Assembly (NCBI RefSeq): GCF_014253065.1 | Contig: NZ_JACLZK010000001.1 | Location: 744,001 to 808,000, forward strand | Source: Campylobacter massiliensis | GTDB taxonomy: Bacteria; Campylobacterota; Campylobacteria; Campylobacterales; Campylobacteraceae | Reading direction: 5' to 3' | DNA length: 64,000 bases | Shown: in pieces, positions 17,118-25,847 of the stretch | How the letters are laid out: each line of letters opens with the position of its first letter | Numbering within the stretch: the first letter of the stretch is position 1 | Notes under the pieces: generated by a model | What the model was told of the DNA's origin: nothing | Seen by the model: only the letters and a program-made list of their open reading frames with translations | The model's database searches: none | Translations under genes and position numbers: made by a program

Positions 17118-17840
17118 TTATTGGTAGGTTTTTAGCTGCTCTTTGAGCTCTTCGAGAGTTTCTTTTACGCGCTTGTCGGTAAATTTTACGATATTTTGAT
17201 GCGCGCTTTGTTTGTTCATCACTTGGCAGCAGTATCTCATAGCGCCTTTATATTTTAGCGCCGTAACAAGCTTTAGATCGATATCGACGTCCACTTTTTC
17301 GCAAGATCCGTTTTCGCAGTCGGAAAGTCCAAGCTCAAATTTAGCGTTTACCTGCTCGCCGTCCCTAAACTCTCCGTCATCGGCGCTAACGACGCCGAGT
17401 CCACCCTCGGAGATATCGTATAAATTCCCCTGCACTGCGCTGCCGTTTTGAGCAAGAGAGACCTTGGTGTAGCGGTTTGGATAGACGCGCTGATATTTTC
17501 GCAAATTTGCATGCAGGTTGTGCATGTAGATAAAATCTCTAAGCGTCACGGTCAAATTTGACAAATCAAATCCCGCGATATCGGCTCTTAAATTTTCGAT
17601 AAAATACTCATCGCACACGATGTAGGCGTTTTTTTCCTCTTTCATGGCCAAAATCTGCTCTAGCGTTACCTTGCAAACCACGGTCTCATCCTCGACGGCT
17701 ATAACGCTACCTTGACACTCGACCTTTACGCCGTTATATAAATTTAAAAAGTGAATTTGATGGTTGTCTTTTAGAGCCCTTGAAAATACGCTAATAGCGC
17801 CTTCTAAGATCATAGAACCGCTGTTATCAGTGTTGATCAT
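17118..17840 (-). CDS. PilZ-domain-like protein
   Basis: Soluble protein of 240 residues. The N-terminal 105 residues resemble a YcgR-N/PilZN-type beta domain. The C-terminal PilZ-like domain begins at RVYPNR (118-123) and contains DISEGGLG (142-149), the D-x-S-x-x-G half of the c-di-GMP motif. The arginine part is spaced RxxxxR, not the canonical RxxxR, so nucleotide binding is uncertain. A charged helix closes the protein. Such proteins often act on motility or attachment. It is monocistronic, with a terminator downstream. I am sure of the PilZ-like layout, not of ligand binding. Confidence 0.7.
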   Translation of the reverse strand: MINTDNSGSMILEGAISVFSRALKDNHQIHFLNLYNGVKVECQGSVIAVEDETVVCKVTLEQILAMKEEKNAYIVCDEYFIENLRADIAGFDLSNLTVTLRDFIYMHNLHANLRKYQRVYPNRYTKVSLAQNGSAVQGNLYDISEGGLGVVSADDGEFRDGEQVNAKFELGLSDCENGSCEKVDVDIDLKLVTALKYKGAMRYCCQVMNKQSAHQNIVKFTDKRVKETLEELKEQLKTYQ

Positions 17841-17966
17841 TTAGAGGTTTCCCTTCTGCGAGATTTTAGAAATTGCCTCTATTATAGTAAATTTATTTTG
17901 TTTTTAGTTTAAATTTTTTGCGTATTTCGTTAAAAATTTTGTGAAGTGAGTAAAAAGAGGGAAGAA

Positions 17967-17986
17967 AAGGGCGAGAGCTCGCCCTT
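17967..17986 (-). terminator. terminator of the peroxiredoxin gene
   Basis: Perfect 9-bp stem AAGGGCGAG/CTCGCCCTT with a two-base loop, then a T-rich stretch on the minus strand. It is 12 bases after the end of the gene at 17999. Confidence 0.65.
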
Positions 17987-17998
17987 AAATTTGGATGA

Positions 17999-18598
17999 TT
18001 ATAGTTTGTCTGCGTTGTGAGATAGGTAGTCTGCGACGCCTGCGGTATCAGCTTTCATGCCTTTATCGCCTTTGTTCCAGCCGGCAGGGCAAACCTCTCC
18101 GTGCTCGTTCGTAAATAGCATGGTATCTACCATTCTTATCATCTCGTCGATGTTTCTGCCAAGCGGAAGGTCGTTGATAACCGCATGGCGAACGGTGCCG
18201 TCTTTATCAAGTAAGAAGCTACCGCGAAGAGCGACGCCAGCGTCTTCTAAAAGTACGTCAAAACCGCGAGCGATAGACTTCGTCATATCAGCTACTAGCG
18301 GGAAGCGAACTTGGCCGATACCGCCCTTGTTTACCGGAGTTTCTTTCCACGCAAAGTGAGAGAATTGGTTATCTGTCGAAACGCCGATAACTTCGATACC
18401 GCGAGCTTTAAACTCATCGTATCTTTTATCAAACGCGATGATCTCGCTAGGGCAAACAAATGTAAAGTCCATAGGGTAGAAAAATACTACTGCGCCCTTC
18501 TCGCCGATATTTTTATATAGGTTGAAATCATTTACGATCTGATTGCTTCCTAAAACTGCTGCAGCTGTAAAATCAGGTGCTTTTTTTGTTACTAACAT
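17999..18598 (-). CDS. ahpC: typical 2-Cys peroxiredoxin AhpC
   Basis: Peroxiredoxin of 199 residues that reduces hydrogen peroxide and organic peroxides. The peroxidatic Cys49 is in DFTFVCPSE with the upstream PMDFT, and the resolving Cys is in HGEVCPAGW (near 170). The arginine that completes the active site is in ALRGSFLLDKDG. Length is normal. It has its own -10 box and terminator and diverges from fdxA, the same pairing as in C. jejuni, where both genes respond to iron and oxidative stress. A PerR gene is at 32936 in this window. No ahpF is adjacent. Confidence 0.95.
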   Translation of the reverse strand: MLVTKKAPDFTAAAVLGSNQIVNDFNLYKNIGEKGAVVFFYPMDFTFVCPSEIIAFDKRYDEFKARGIEVIGVSTDNQFSHFAWKETPVNKGGIGQVRFPLVADMTKSIARGFDVLLEDAGVALRGSFLLDKDGTVRHAVINDLPLGRNIDEMIRMVDTMLFTNEHGEVCPAGWNKGDKGMKADTAGVADYLSHNADKL

Positions 18599-18631
18599 TT
18601 TTTCTCCTTAATAATTTTTATTTGTAGCGAA

Positions 18632-18637
18632 ATTATA
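18632..18637 (-). promoter_or_regulatory. -10 box of ahpC
   Basis: TATAAT on the minus strand, 33 bases before the ahpC ATG, with AAGGAG (18604-18609) as ribosome site. The spacer to fdxA (18599-18763) is AT-rich and is the place to look for PerR, Fur or CosR boxes. Confidence 0.5.
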
Positions 18638-18763
18638 TCATCTAAAGATTAAAAAGAGCTAAAAATTTAACGTTTTCGTTTTAAAATTTAACACAAAAAT
18701 TTAATATCAAATTTACTTAGTTTTTGATATTCTTGCGAAAATTTTGACCAAAAAGGATAAAAA

Positions 18764-19048
18764 ATGGCAGTAAAAATAACAGACATTTGCATAAGTTGTG
18801 GCTCATGCATCGACGAGTGTCCGACGAGCGCTATCGTAGACGACGCGGATAACCCGACTGGCGAGGACGCATACTACGTCTATGCCGATAAATGCGTCGA
18901 GTGCGTAGGATTTAACGACGAGCCTGCATGCGCCTCAGCCTGCCCAACCGACGGCTGCATCGTTTGGGACGCTCCTTATGCAGGACAGCCGTCTCGCACC
19001 GAGATAACCGCCGATATGAGGACTGGCGCCACGGCCGTCATCTCGTAA
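18764..19048 (+). CDS. fdxA: two-cluster [4Fe-4S] ferredoxin
   Basis: Ferredoxin of 94 residues. Cluster ligands are CISCGSCIDECP (near residues 9-20) and the extended CVECVGFNDEPACASACP (near 44-61), the insert that marks Allochromatium/YfhL-type 2[4Fe-4S] ferredoxins. It is an electron carrier of low potential, partner not known. It diverges from ahpC; in C. jejuni, as I recall, this gene is iron-induced and needed for aerotolerance. AAAGGATAAAA precedes the ATG, and a hairpin terminator follows the gene. Confidence 0.92.
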   Translation: MAVKITDICISCGSCIDECPTSAIVDDADNPTGEDAYYVYADKCVECVGFNDEPACASACPTDGCIVWDAPYAGQPSRTEITADMRTGATAVIS

Positions 19049-19058
19049 ACTCCGCACT

Positions 19059-19079
19059 TAAGCCCTTTTGCGGGGCTTA
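19059..19079 (+). terminator. fdxA intrinsic terminator
   Basis: TAAGCCC (19059-19065) pairs with GGGCTTA (19073-19079), with a T-rich region after it. It lies 11 bases past the fdxA stop. Confidence 0.65.
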
Positions 19080-19103
19080 TTTTGAAATTTAATTTTTTTT
19101 TGA

Positions 19104-19109
19104 TATAAT
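19104..19109 (+). promoter_or_regulatory. -10 box of ndk
   Basis: TATAAT following an eight-T run and TGA (extended -10), 35 bases before the ndk ATG, which has AAAAGGAAA as ribosome site. It probably drives ndk through fabH. Confidence 0.55.
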
Positions 19110-19143
19110 CACCGCCTTATAAAAACCACAAAAAGGAAATTTT

Positions 19144-19557
19144 ATGCAGCAAACGCTTTCTATTATTAAGCCTGATGCCGTAAAAAAGGGCGTTATCGGA
19201 AAAATCGTGGATAGATTCGAAAGCAACGGACTAAGAATCGCCGCTATGAAAAAAGTCAAACTAAGCACATGCGACGCAAAAGCTTTCTATGCAGTTCACA
19301 AAGACAGACCTTTCTTTAACGATTTGGTTGATTTTATGGTGAGCGGACCGGTCGTAGTTATGGTGCTTGAAGGCGACGATGCAGTAGCTAAAAACCGCGA
19401 TCTAATGGGTGCGACAAACCCAAAAGAAGCAAAGCCCGGCACAATTAGAGCCGACTTTGCCGAGAGTATCGACGCAAATGCCGTTCATGGCAGCGACAGC
19501 CTAGAAAATGCCAAAAACGAGATTGCGTTTTTCTTTGCGACAAGAGAAATTTGCTAA
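19144..19557 (+). CDS. ndk: nucleoside diphosphate kinase
   Basis: Ndk, 137 residues, moves the gamma phosphate between nucleoside triphosphates through a phosphohistidine in NAVHGSDS (near residue 118). The N-terminal [15 protein letters not shown] nucleotide-binding start and the [20 protein letters not shown] core are typical. Length is normal. It leads the ndk-DUF177-rpmF-plsX-fabH run, the C. jejuni order. Confidence 0.97.
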   Translation: MQQTLSIIKPDAVKKGVIGKIVDRFESNGLRIAAMKKVKLSTCDAKAFYAVHKDRPFFNDLVDFMVSGPVVVMVLEGDDAVAKNRDLMGATNPKEAKPGTIRADFAESIDANAVHGSDSLENAKNEIAFFFATREIC

Positions 19558-19571
19558 ATTTGGGTTAAATT

Positions 19572-19928
19572 TTGAAAATATCTTTCGCCAAAATCACAAA
19601 TAATCAAATGCCGTTCGAGCTAAACTCGGACGGAGTAAATTTTAATGGCGAGCTCAAAAAAATAAACCAAAATTTAGTTAGCTGTAAAGGAAAAATCGTA
19701 GGCGAGATAGCCTATAACTGCGACCGATGCGGCGAAGACATAAATTTAAAGCTTGATGAAGACGTAAATTTGATATTAAGCGACGGAATTTATAAGGATA
19801 AAGAAGAAAATCTCGACGATGTAGTTGAGTTTTTCGACGGTTTTATAAATTTGGAAGAAGTATTAACAAGCGAAATAGAAGCTTTTAAGAGCGATTATTT
19901 TTATTGTGAAAAATGTAAAAATCTATAA
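19572..19928 (+). CDS. DUF177/YceD family protein
   Basis: Protein of 118 residues starting at TTG 19572. It has the DUF177 pattern: a beta-rich front half, [20 protein letters not shown] in the middle, and a C-terminal CEKCKNL zinc-like pair. DUF177 proteins are found immediately upstream of rpmF in most bacteria, and YceD has been linked to 23S rRNA processing. The gene is 11 bases before rpmF. No strong ribosome site is seen, so coupling with ndk is possible. Confidence 0.8.
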   Translation: MKISFAKITNNQMPFELNSDGVNFNGELKKINQNLVSCKGKIVGEIAYNCDRCGEDINLKLDEDVNLILSDGIYKDKEENLDDVVEFFDGFINLEEVLTSEIEAFKSDYFYCEKCKNL

Positions 19929-19939
19929 AGGAGAATAAA

Positions 19940-20086
19940 ATGGCAGTACCTAAACGAAGAGTAAGTCATACTCGCGCGGCAAAGAGAAGAACGCACTACA
20001 AAGTAACGCTTCCGGTTCCCGTAAAAGATAAAGACGGCTCATGGAAAATGCCTCACCGCGTAAATAAAACTACCGGAGAGTATTAA
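19940..20086 (+). CDS. rpmF: 50S ribosomal protein L32
   Basis: Short gene encoding 48 residues: [18 protein letters not shown] then a basic middle and [11 protein letters not shown]32 is a large-subunit protein near the peptidyl transferase region. This form lacks the CxxC zinc pairs seen in many other L32 proteins, as is usual for epsilonproteobacteria. AAAGGAGAATAAA precedes the ATG. It sits between DUF177 and plsX, its standard place. Confidence 0.95.
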   Translation: MAVPKRRVSHTRAAKRRTHYKVTLPVPVKDKDGSWKMPHRVNKTTGEY

Positions 20087-20091
20087 TACAA

Positions 20092-21081
20092 ATGACCAGC
20101 ATTTGCATTGACGCGATGGGCGGCGACTTCGGTCCGCAACCTATTATCGGCGGCGTGATCGAGGCTTTAAAAGAAGTAAAATTTGAAGCCGTTTTGGTAG
20201 GCGATACGAAAATTTTAGAAAGCCTCGTTCCGCAAAATTTAAAACAATACGTAAAATTTATTCAAGCCGACGAGGTCGTTTCTATGAGTGACGGCGCCAC
20301 CGATGCGTTAAAGCGAAAAGAAAGCAGTATTTTTAAGGCTATCGATCTACTTAAAAATAAACAAACTATGGCCGTAGTTTCGGCAGGGCACAGCGGAGCT
20401 ACGATGAGTCTTGCCACGCTTCGAGTCGGACGGCTTAAAAACGTCTCGCGTCCGGCGATAGCGACGCTAATGCCAAACGTAACCGGCGGCAATACGCTAG
20501 TTTTGGACGTCGGCGCAAACGTAGACTGCAGGCCGGAGCATCTATTTCAATTTGCGATAATGGGCGAAGCCTACGCAAAAGAAATTTTAAAAATAAAATC
20601 CCCTAAACTAGGACTTTTATCTAACGGCGAAGAGAGCAGTAAGGGCAACGAGGCGACCAAAGAAGCCTTTGAAATGATCTCAAAACTCGACAGCTTTGTT
20701 GGCAACGCCGAAGGAAATCAGGTTTTTGACGGAAGCGTCGATGTCGTTATTTGCGATGGATTCGTCGGAAATATCCTACTAAAAACAAGCGAAGGCGTAG
20801 CTGACGCGATAACTAAAATCATCAAAAAACATGTTAAAAAATCCCCGGTCGCTATAGCAGGCTCGCTTCTCATGAAAAAAGTTTTTAAAACTCTAAAACA
20901 GCAAGTTGATTACGACGAATATGGCGGCGCACCGCTACTTGGCGTGAGCGGCTGTGTCATAATAAGCCACGGTAAAAGCACACCAAAAGCTATAAAAAAT
21001 GCGATATTTCAAGCTCTAAAATTCGCAAACTCCGATATAAACAAAGTTATCGAAGACGAGCTGTCGCACTTCGCAAAATGA
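20092..21081 (+). CDS. plsX: phosphate acyltransferase PlsX
   Basis: PlsX, 329 residues, makes acyl-phosphate from acyl-ACP for Pls[19 protein letters not shown] at the N-terminus, [18 protein letters not shown] (near 99-116) and [17 protein letters not shown] (near 220) are conserved family regions. It begins five bases after rpmF and is followed by fabH. Confidence 0.96.
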   Translation: MTSICIDAMGGDFGPQPIIGGVIEALKEVKFEAVLVGDTKILESLVPQNLKQYVKFIQADEVVSMSDGATDALKRKESSIFKAIDLLKNKQTMAVVSAGHSGATMSLATLRVGRLKNVSRPAIATLMPNVTGGNTLVLDVGANVDCRPEHLFQFAIMGEAYAKEILKIKSPKLGLLSNGEESSKGNEATKEAFEMISKLDSFVGNAEGNQVFDGSVDVVICDGFVGNILLKTSEGVADAITKIIKKHVKKSPVAIAGSLLMKKVFKTLKQQVDYDEYGGAPLLGVSGCVIISHGKSTPKAIKNAIFQALKFANSDINKVIEDELSHFAK

Positions 21082-21100
21082 AATTACAAAGAAAAATTTA

Positions 21101-22060
21101 ATGCCAAAAGCCTCGCTAATATCCATAGCCGCATACGCTCCGCCTAAAATTTTAACGAATTTCGACCTTGAAAAAATGGTGGAAACCAACGACGAATGGA
21201 TAGTTAAACGCACCGGCATCAGCCAAAGACGCATAGCGCAGGATGAGGACACAAACGAGCTTGGCACGAAAGCGGCAAAAATAGCGCTTGAAAGGGCAAA
21301 TTTGACGGCAAAAGATATCGATGCGGTTATCTGCGCGACTATCTCGCCCGATCACTTTTGTATGCCTTCGACGGCGTGCAAGATCGCTAAAAATTTAGGC
21401 ATAAATGCCATTACCGCATTTGATATAAGCGCGGCATGCACTGGTTTTATTTATCTGCTTGAGCTTGCAAAATCGCTAATTGAGAGCGGAAGCAAAAAAA
21501 ACGTATTGATAATCGGAGCCGAAAAGCTAAGTAAAATCGTAGATTGGACCGATAGAACGACTTGCATACTATTTGGCGACGGAGCAGGTGCGGCGGTCGT
21601 AAGCGCAGGCGAAGAAAACGAGATCATCGACGTTCATACCGCAGCCGACGGCAACTACGCAAATCTACTCATAACCCCAGGCGGCGAAGAAAAATTTATC
21701 AAAATGTCGGGTAATGAAGTCTTTAAAATTGCAGTCCAGACGCTAACCAAAGATGTCGTAGATATCCTAGAAAAAAATCAAATTCCAAGCGATAAAATAG
21801 ATCTTTTTATACCTCATCAGGCAAATTTACGCATCATTGAGGCAGTCAAGCAGCGCTTAAATTTTACAAATGACCAGTGCGTTGTAACCGTCGGAAAATA
21901 CGGCAACACAAGCTCGGCCTCCATACCGATGGCAATGAATGACGCATATGAAGCGGGCAGGCTTAAAAAGGGCAATTTGCTTTTATTAGATGCATTCGGC
22001 GGCGGCTTTACGTGGGGTTCGGCACTACTGAAATTCGGCGGCGAAAGTTACAAAAAATAA
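21101..22060 (+). CDS. fabH: 3-oxoacyl-ACP synthase III (KAS III)
   Basis: FabH, 319 residues, starts fatty-acid synthesis by condensing acetyl-CoA with malonyl-ACP. The catalytic triad is visible: Cys in [11 protein letters not shown] (near 111), His in [11 protein letters not shown] (near 247) and Asn in [12 protein letters not shown] (near 277). The closing [13 protein letters not shown] is typical. It follows plsX and probably ends this operon. Confidence 0.96.
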   Translation: MPKASLISIAAYAPPKILTNFDLEKMVETNDEWIVKRTGISQRRIAQDEDTNELGTKAAKIALERANLTAKDIDAVICATISPDHFCMPSTACKIAKNLGINAITAFDISAACTGFIYLLELAKSLIESGSKKNVLIIGAEKLSKIVDWTDRTTCILFGDGAGAAVVSAGEENEIIDVHTAADGNYANLLITPGGEEKFIKMSGNEVFKIAVQTLTKDVVDILEKNQIPSDKIDLFIPHQANLRIIEAVKQRLNFTNDQCVVTVGKYGNTSSASIPMAMNDAYEAGRLKKGNLLLLDAFGGGFTWGSALLKFGGESYKK

Positions 22061-22257
22061 TTTTTTAGTAAATAGACTATTTGTCAAATTTTGATAAATT
22101 TAATAAGCTGGCGTTAGCAACCAATCCAACAATATCTCTCGACCATTAAAATTTATCAAACGCGCATATAATAGACAAATTGCTTCCAGATGCCAGATCA
22201 TAACAATACAAAATCCCATCATATGACGACGTAGAGCTTGGTATAAGGCGCGATTCT

Positions 22258-23421
22258 TTGCTCGAATTTAAGCTCTGTTACGACGACGAAAAGCCCGCCA
22301 GAGCCCTAGTTTTTATAGTACCCGGTCTTGGCGGCGATGCGAATGAAAACTATAGAGAGCATTTAGCGCAGTTCGTGGCTAGCGAATTTAACGTAGCCGT
22401 GGCGAGTCCAAACTACCACTGCATCGGCAACAGGCCGCAAACGGGAGCGACCTATTTTTTAAACGATTCAGACAAAATAATCCTTAAAAATAAATGCTCT
22501 AAAATAGGCATAGAAATCTCAGGCGATATCGGCTACGGCGCGCTTTCGGCGCTAGATGCGCATATAAGCGAGATAAAAGCGAGCGGCGGTTTGCCCGGCG
22601 ATTTTAGATTACAAATATCCGTCACGTTGCAACCCACTAAAAACGAATATCAAAATTTCGGCGTTATGCAAGCCCAAGACGTGATAAATGCCGCGCTTTT
22701 TATCAAGGCAAATCCGCCGTTTAAATCCGCGACCGATATAAACGAGCTGCCCGTAGTCCTAGTCGGCAGTTCGCACGGCGCCTACATAAATGCCTTGGCG
22801 GCAAAATTTGCGCCGTGGCTGATAGACGGCCTCATAGACAACAGCAGCTACGCGAAGCTAAACTGGGAGCTCATAGGCCTAGGCAAGGAGATAGATTATC
22901 TCAAATTTCGCGAATACTCCACCGATATATATTTTCGCAATATCAGCATTTACGTCTTTACCAAAACCATGTGGACGCTGCTAAATAGCTCATCGCCTTG
23001 CTATTTCTCGCAGGCGCGCGAGGATATACGAAACATCCTAGACGCCGCGCACCTAAAAGTCCAAAGCGAGTATCCAAAGCCTATTTACGTCGGCTATCAC
23101 TGCGCCGCAAACGACCACTGCGCATCGCCCGAAGAAAAAGCGCAACTCTACGAGGAGCTGCGAAAGCTCGGCTTTGACGCGACCTTGCATATGATAAAAG
23201 ACGAGAGCGAGCTTGACAGTAGATTTCTCAAAAAACTAACGCACGGCCTGGATATGTCTATCAAGCTTTTGATCGCTAAGGAGCTACCGCCGATGCTAGA
23301 AAAGATAGCGTCCCGCGAGAAGCGAATTTGCAAAAACAAAAGCATAGCCTATCGCTCGGACGATCTGGAATATAAATTTTCAGAGAAAAACGGTAAGATA
23401 AATTTGGAGATAAAAAGATAA
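22258..23421 (+). CDS. DUF2920 family protein, 5' end uncertain
   Basis: Protein of 387 residues from TTG 22258, resembling the Campylobacter DUF2920 family, which I recall from flagellar-modification loci. Alpha/beta-hydrolase-like features are visible: VFIVPGLGGDANENYREHL near the front, LPVVLVGSSHGAYINALAAKFAPWLIDG (key GSSHG nucleophile elbow) near 175 and GLDMS with a possible late His. The open frame goes on upstream to 22204, and those codons (SYDDVELGIRRDSL) match what the family N-terminus should be, yet no start codon exists there and TAA stands at 22201-22203. The gene may have lost its true start or restart at the TTG. It is solitary after fabH. Confidence 0.65.
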   Translation: MLEFKLCYDDEKPARALVFIVPGLGGDANENYREHLAQFVASEFNVAVASPNYHCIGNRPQTGATYFLNDSDKIILKNKCSKIGIEISGDIGYGALSALDAHISEIKASGGLPGDFRLQISVTLQPTKNEYQNFGVMQAQDVINAALFIKANPPFKSATDINELPVVLVGSSHGAYINALAAKFAPWLIDGLIDNSSYAKLNWELIGLGKEIDYLKFREYSTDIYFRNISIYVFTKTMWTLLNSSSPCYFSQAREDIRNILDAAHLKVQSEYPKPIYVGYHCAANDHCASPEEKAQLYEELRKLGFDATLHMIKDESELDSRFLKKLTHGLDMSIKLLIAKELPPMLEKIASREKRICKNKSIAYRSDDLEYKFSEKNGKINLEIKR

Positions 23422-23569
23422 TTTTATTTATAAATTTGCATTTACTGAAAAAAGGAGGGGCAGGTTTAGCGGCAAATTTGAGAAACGATATAAATTTAAA
23501 ACGCAAAAAGCCGCGCGGCGAACTAAAAGCAAATTTATACGTAAATTTGACAAAAAACTCAAGCCTAAT

Positions 23570-24366
23570 TTACTCCAAACTAAAAAACCGCCTCATCTTG
23601 CGCTTCCAGTCGTCTTTTGGTATTTCCGTATCGTTTGGATCGTCGCTCCAGACCTCGTGTTTGTCTTCGAAAAATATCGCAGACCTTTGAGCTTGCGGCA
23701 TAAATTTCGTCTTGTCCTCCACGGGAATTTTGTTTGCCCCAAAGTACCGCAACAGCTCAAAATAATCATCCTTGCTATAGCAATTTACCAAAAAATAATT
23801 TCTATTTTTCATCCTGATGACGAAATTTTTACGCAGTAGCCATAGCGGTTCGCCCGATTTTTTGAGTTTATAGATTTTAAACGGTAGCGCAAATATCAAA
23901 TAAACCAAAAGATATCTTATAAAGTCTCTAGTTTTGTTAAAATGCACGCCGATAGAGGACTTTTTATAGAGCTGATACGGGGTAAAAAGTGAAATCTGCC
24001 GTATCTGCTATCAAGTTCGCTAATAACGCAAAAATAGACCCTTTCCACGTCTTTTACGAGGGTGATTTTCTCCTTGCTCTCTACTTTGTTTACGTAGACA
24101 TACTCTATATGATAAATTTGCTCGCTAGAAAATCTAAAAAAGCTCGGTTTTTGTTTAAAAACTCGCGGCGCGAAAATATAAGTATTGTGCAGGTCGGATA
24201 ATAAAAGACATGCGGGCAAAGCAATAAGATAAATACGGTGTAAAAGCTCATAGTCGCTAAAAGCATATACAAAAACAAAAATCGAGTAAAGAATAATATA
24301 ACATCCCGCCAAAAACAGCGCGCCGTAATCGTTTATGATTATCGGATTTTCGTCGTAGTTCCTCAA
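23570..24366 (-). pseudogene. unknown membrane protein, split by a frameshift
   Basis: Two overlapping minus-strand frames appear to be one gene. The first (24366 to 23917) has two membrane helices (FLAGCYIILYSIFVFVYAF; IYLIALPACLLLSDL) and a soluble PH-like part up to SRYGRFHF. The second (to 23570) has one helix (YLLVYLIFALPFKIY) and a charged tail. Adding one base in the A5 run at 23984-23988 (T5 on the coding strand) joins them through TPYQLYKKSSIGVHFN with no loss. The product would be about 265 residues, of unknown family. It may be a decayed gene, a slippage-prone gene or a base-calling error. Confidence 0.55.
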
Positions 24367-24479
24367 ATTTTCTCCAAATTTCGCTTCATGCAGTCAAATT
24401 TAAAATGTATAACAAAAGGCGGGCAAGAGCCAAATTTAACTAGGCAAATTTAAAATCGGCTCGCCGTAAAATCGAAGCG

Positions 24480-24518
24480 AATTTAAGCGGCCGCTCCCAA
24501 GCCAAAGCCGCTTAAATT
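24480..24518. repeat. inverted repeat downstream of serC
   Basis: AATTTAAGCGG (24480-24490) and its exact complement (24508-24518) flank a 17-base loop. It lies 110 bases past the serC stop in a spacer rich in AAATTT. It may be a terminator-like hairpin, though no clean T-run follows. Confidence 0.4.
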
Positions 24519-24627
24519 TGAGTAAAAAGCAAAATTTGACGCACCGCCGAATTTAGCCTCGGGCTTAATAAATTTACCCGAAGCAAAGCCAAACTCGCGC
24601 GGCGCGCCTCGTCAAATTTACTCTGAC

Positions 24628-25704
24628 TTACCCGTTTTTCCTAGCAAATTCTTTCATAAACTCAGCCAAAGTCCGCACGTTTTCGATACTTACGGCGTTA
24701 TATATCGAGGCTCTGATGCCGCCTACGTGACGGTGTCCTTTTAGACCCAGCATGCCCGCATTTTCGGACTCGGAGATAAAGGCCGCCTCTAGCTCGCGGT
24801 TTGCGATGGTAAAGCTAACGTTCATTAGCGAGCGGCTATCCTTTTGCGCGTGACCATTGTAAAAGCCGTCCGAACCGTCGATCGCACCGTAAAGCAGCGC
24901 CGCCTTTTGCTCGTTGATCCGGTTTATCGCTGCTAGACCGCCCTGCTCTTGCACCCAGCCCAGCGTCAAATTTAGCAGATATATGCCAAACGTCGGCGGC
25001 GTGTTGTATAGCGACGCGGCACCGGCGTGCGTATCGTAGCGAAGCATCGTCGGAGTGCGCTCCATGCAGGCTCGCTCTAGCAGGTCCTTGCGGATGATGA
25101 CGACGGTTACGCCGCTTGGGCCGGCATTTTTCTGCGCACCGCCGTAGAGCAGCCCCACGTCCGTGAAATCAACCGGCCGCGAGAAAAAATCGCTCGACGC
25201 ATCGACTACTAGCGGAGCTTTGGAGCGAGGCAGCTCGCGGTACTGCGTGCCGTAGATGGTGTTGTTTGTGCAGAGGTAGCCGTATGCGGCGTCATCGCTA
25301 AATTTAACCTCGGGGATGCGATCGTAGGAGGTTTCCTTGCTACTAGCGACTACTTCGTAGGCAACGCCGATGTTTGCGGCCTCTTTGATAGCCTTGCTCG
25401 TCCAGACGCCTGTATCTGCGTACTGCGCGACGCCTTTGGCGGCTAAATTTAGCGGTATCATCGCAAACTGCAAATGCGCGCCGCCTTGCAAAAATAGCAC
25501 GTCGTACTCCTCGCCGATGCCGTATAGCTCGCGCGCCTTCGCCATCGCGCCGTAGTGCACCTCTTCAAAAATTTTGCTTCGGTGGCTGATTTCCATTATC
25601 GAAAAGCCCTTGCCCTGATAGTCGGTGAGCTCACTTTGCGCGCGCTCCAGCACGCTAAGAGGCAGAGCCGAAGGGCCCGCGCTAAAATTTAGCTTTCTAT
25701 TCAT
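24628..25704 (-). CDS. serC: phosphoserine aminotransferase
   Basis: SerC, 358 residues, a PLP enzyme of serine synthesis. The PLP lysine lies in [18 protein letters not shown] (near 190), the N-terminal [11 protein letters not shown] is characteristic, and [14 protein letters not shown] near the C-terminus binds the substrate phosphate. I take ATG 25702-25704 as start because AAGGAG lies five bases upstream; a TTG 15 bases earlier would place the ribosome site inside the gene. The partner SerB phosphatase is encoded at 49101. In C. jejuni serC follows xseA in the same block; here it points the other way. Confidence 0.95.
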   Translation of the reverse strand: MNRKLNFSAGPSALPLSVLERAQSELTDYQGKGFSIMEISHRSKIFEEVHYGAMAKARELYGIGEEYDVLFLQGGAHLQFAMIPLNLAAKGVAQYADTGVWTSKAIKEAANIGVAYEVVASSKETSYDRIPEVKFSDDAAYGYLCTNNTIYGTQYRELPRSKAPLVVDASSDFFSRPVDFTDVGLLYGGAQKNAGPSGVTVVIIRKDLLERACMERTPTMLRYDTHAGAASLYNTPPTFGIYLLNLTLGWVQEQGGLAAINRINEQKAALLYGAIDGSDGFYNGHAQKDSRSLMNVSFTIANRELEAAFISESENAGMLGLKGHRHVGGIRASIYNAVSIENVRTLAEFMKEFARKNG

Positions 25705-25847
25705 CCAAACTCCTTTCAAATTTGAGCTGATTTTAGCGTTATTTGCGTTAAAAAATCATTTCGCGTCGCAAGGTCGGCGGCAAAAGGACGCAAATTTTAC
25801 ACTTTAAGCTACCTTTTGATACAATTTTTCATATTAAGGAGCGAAAT

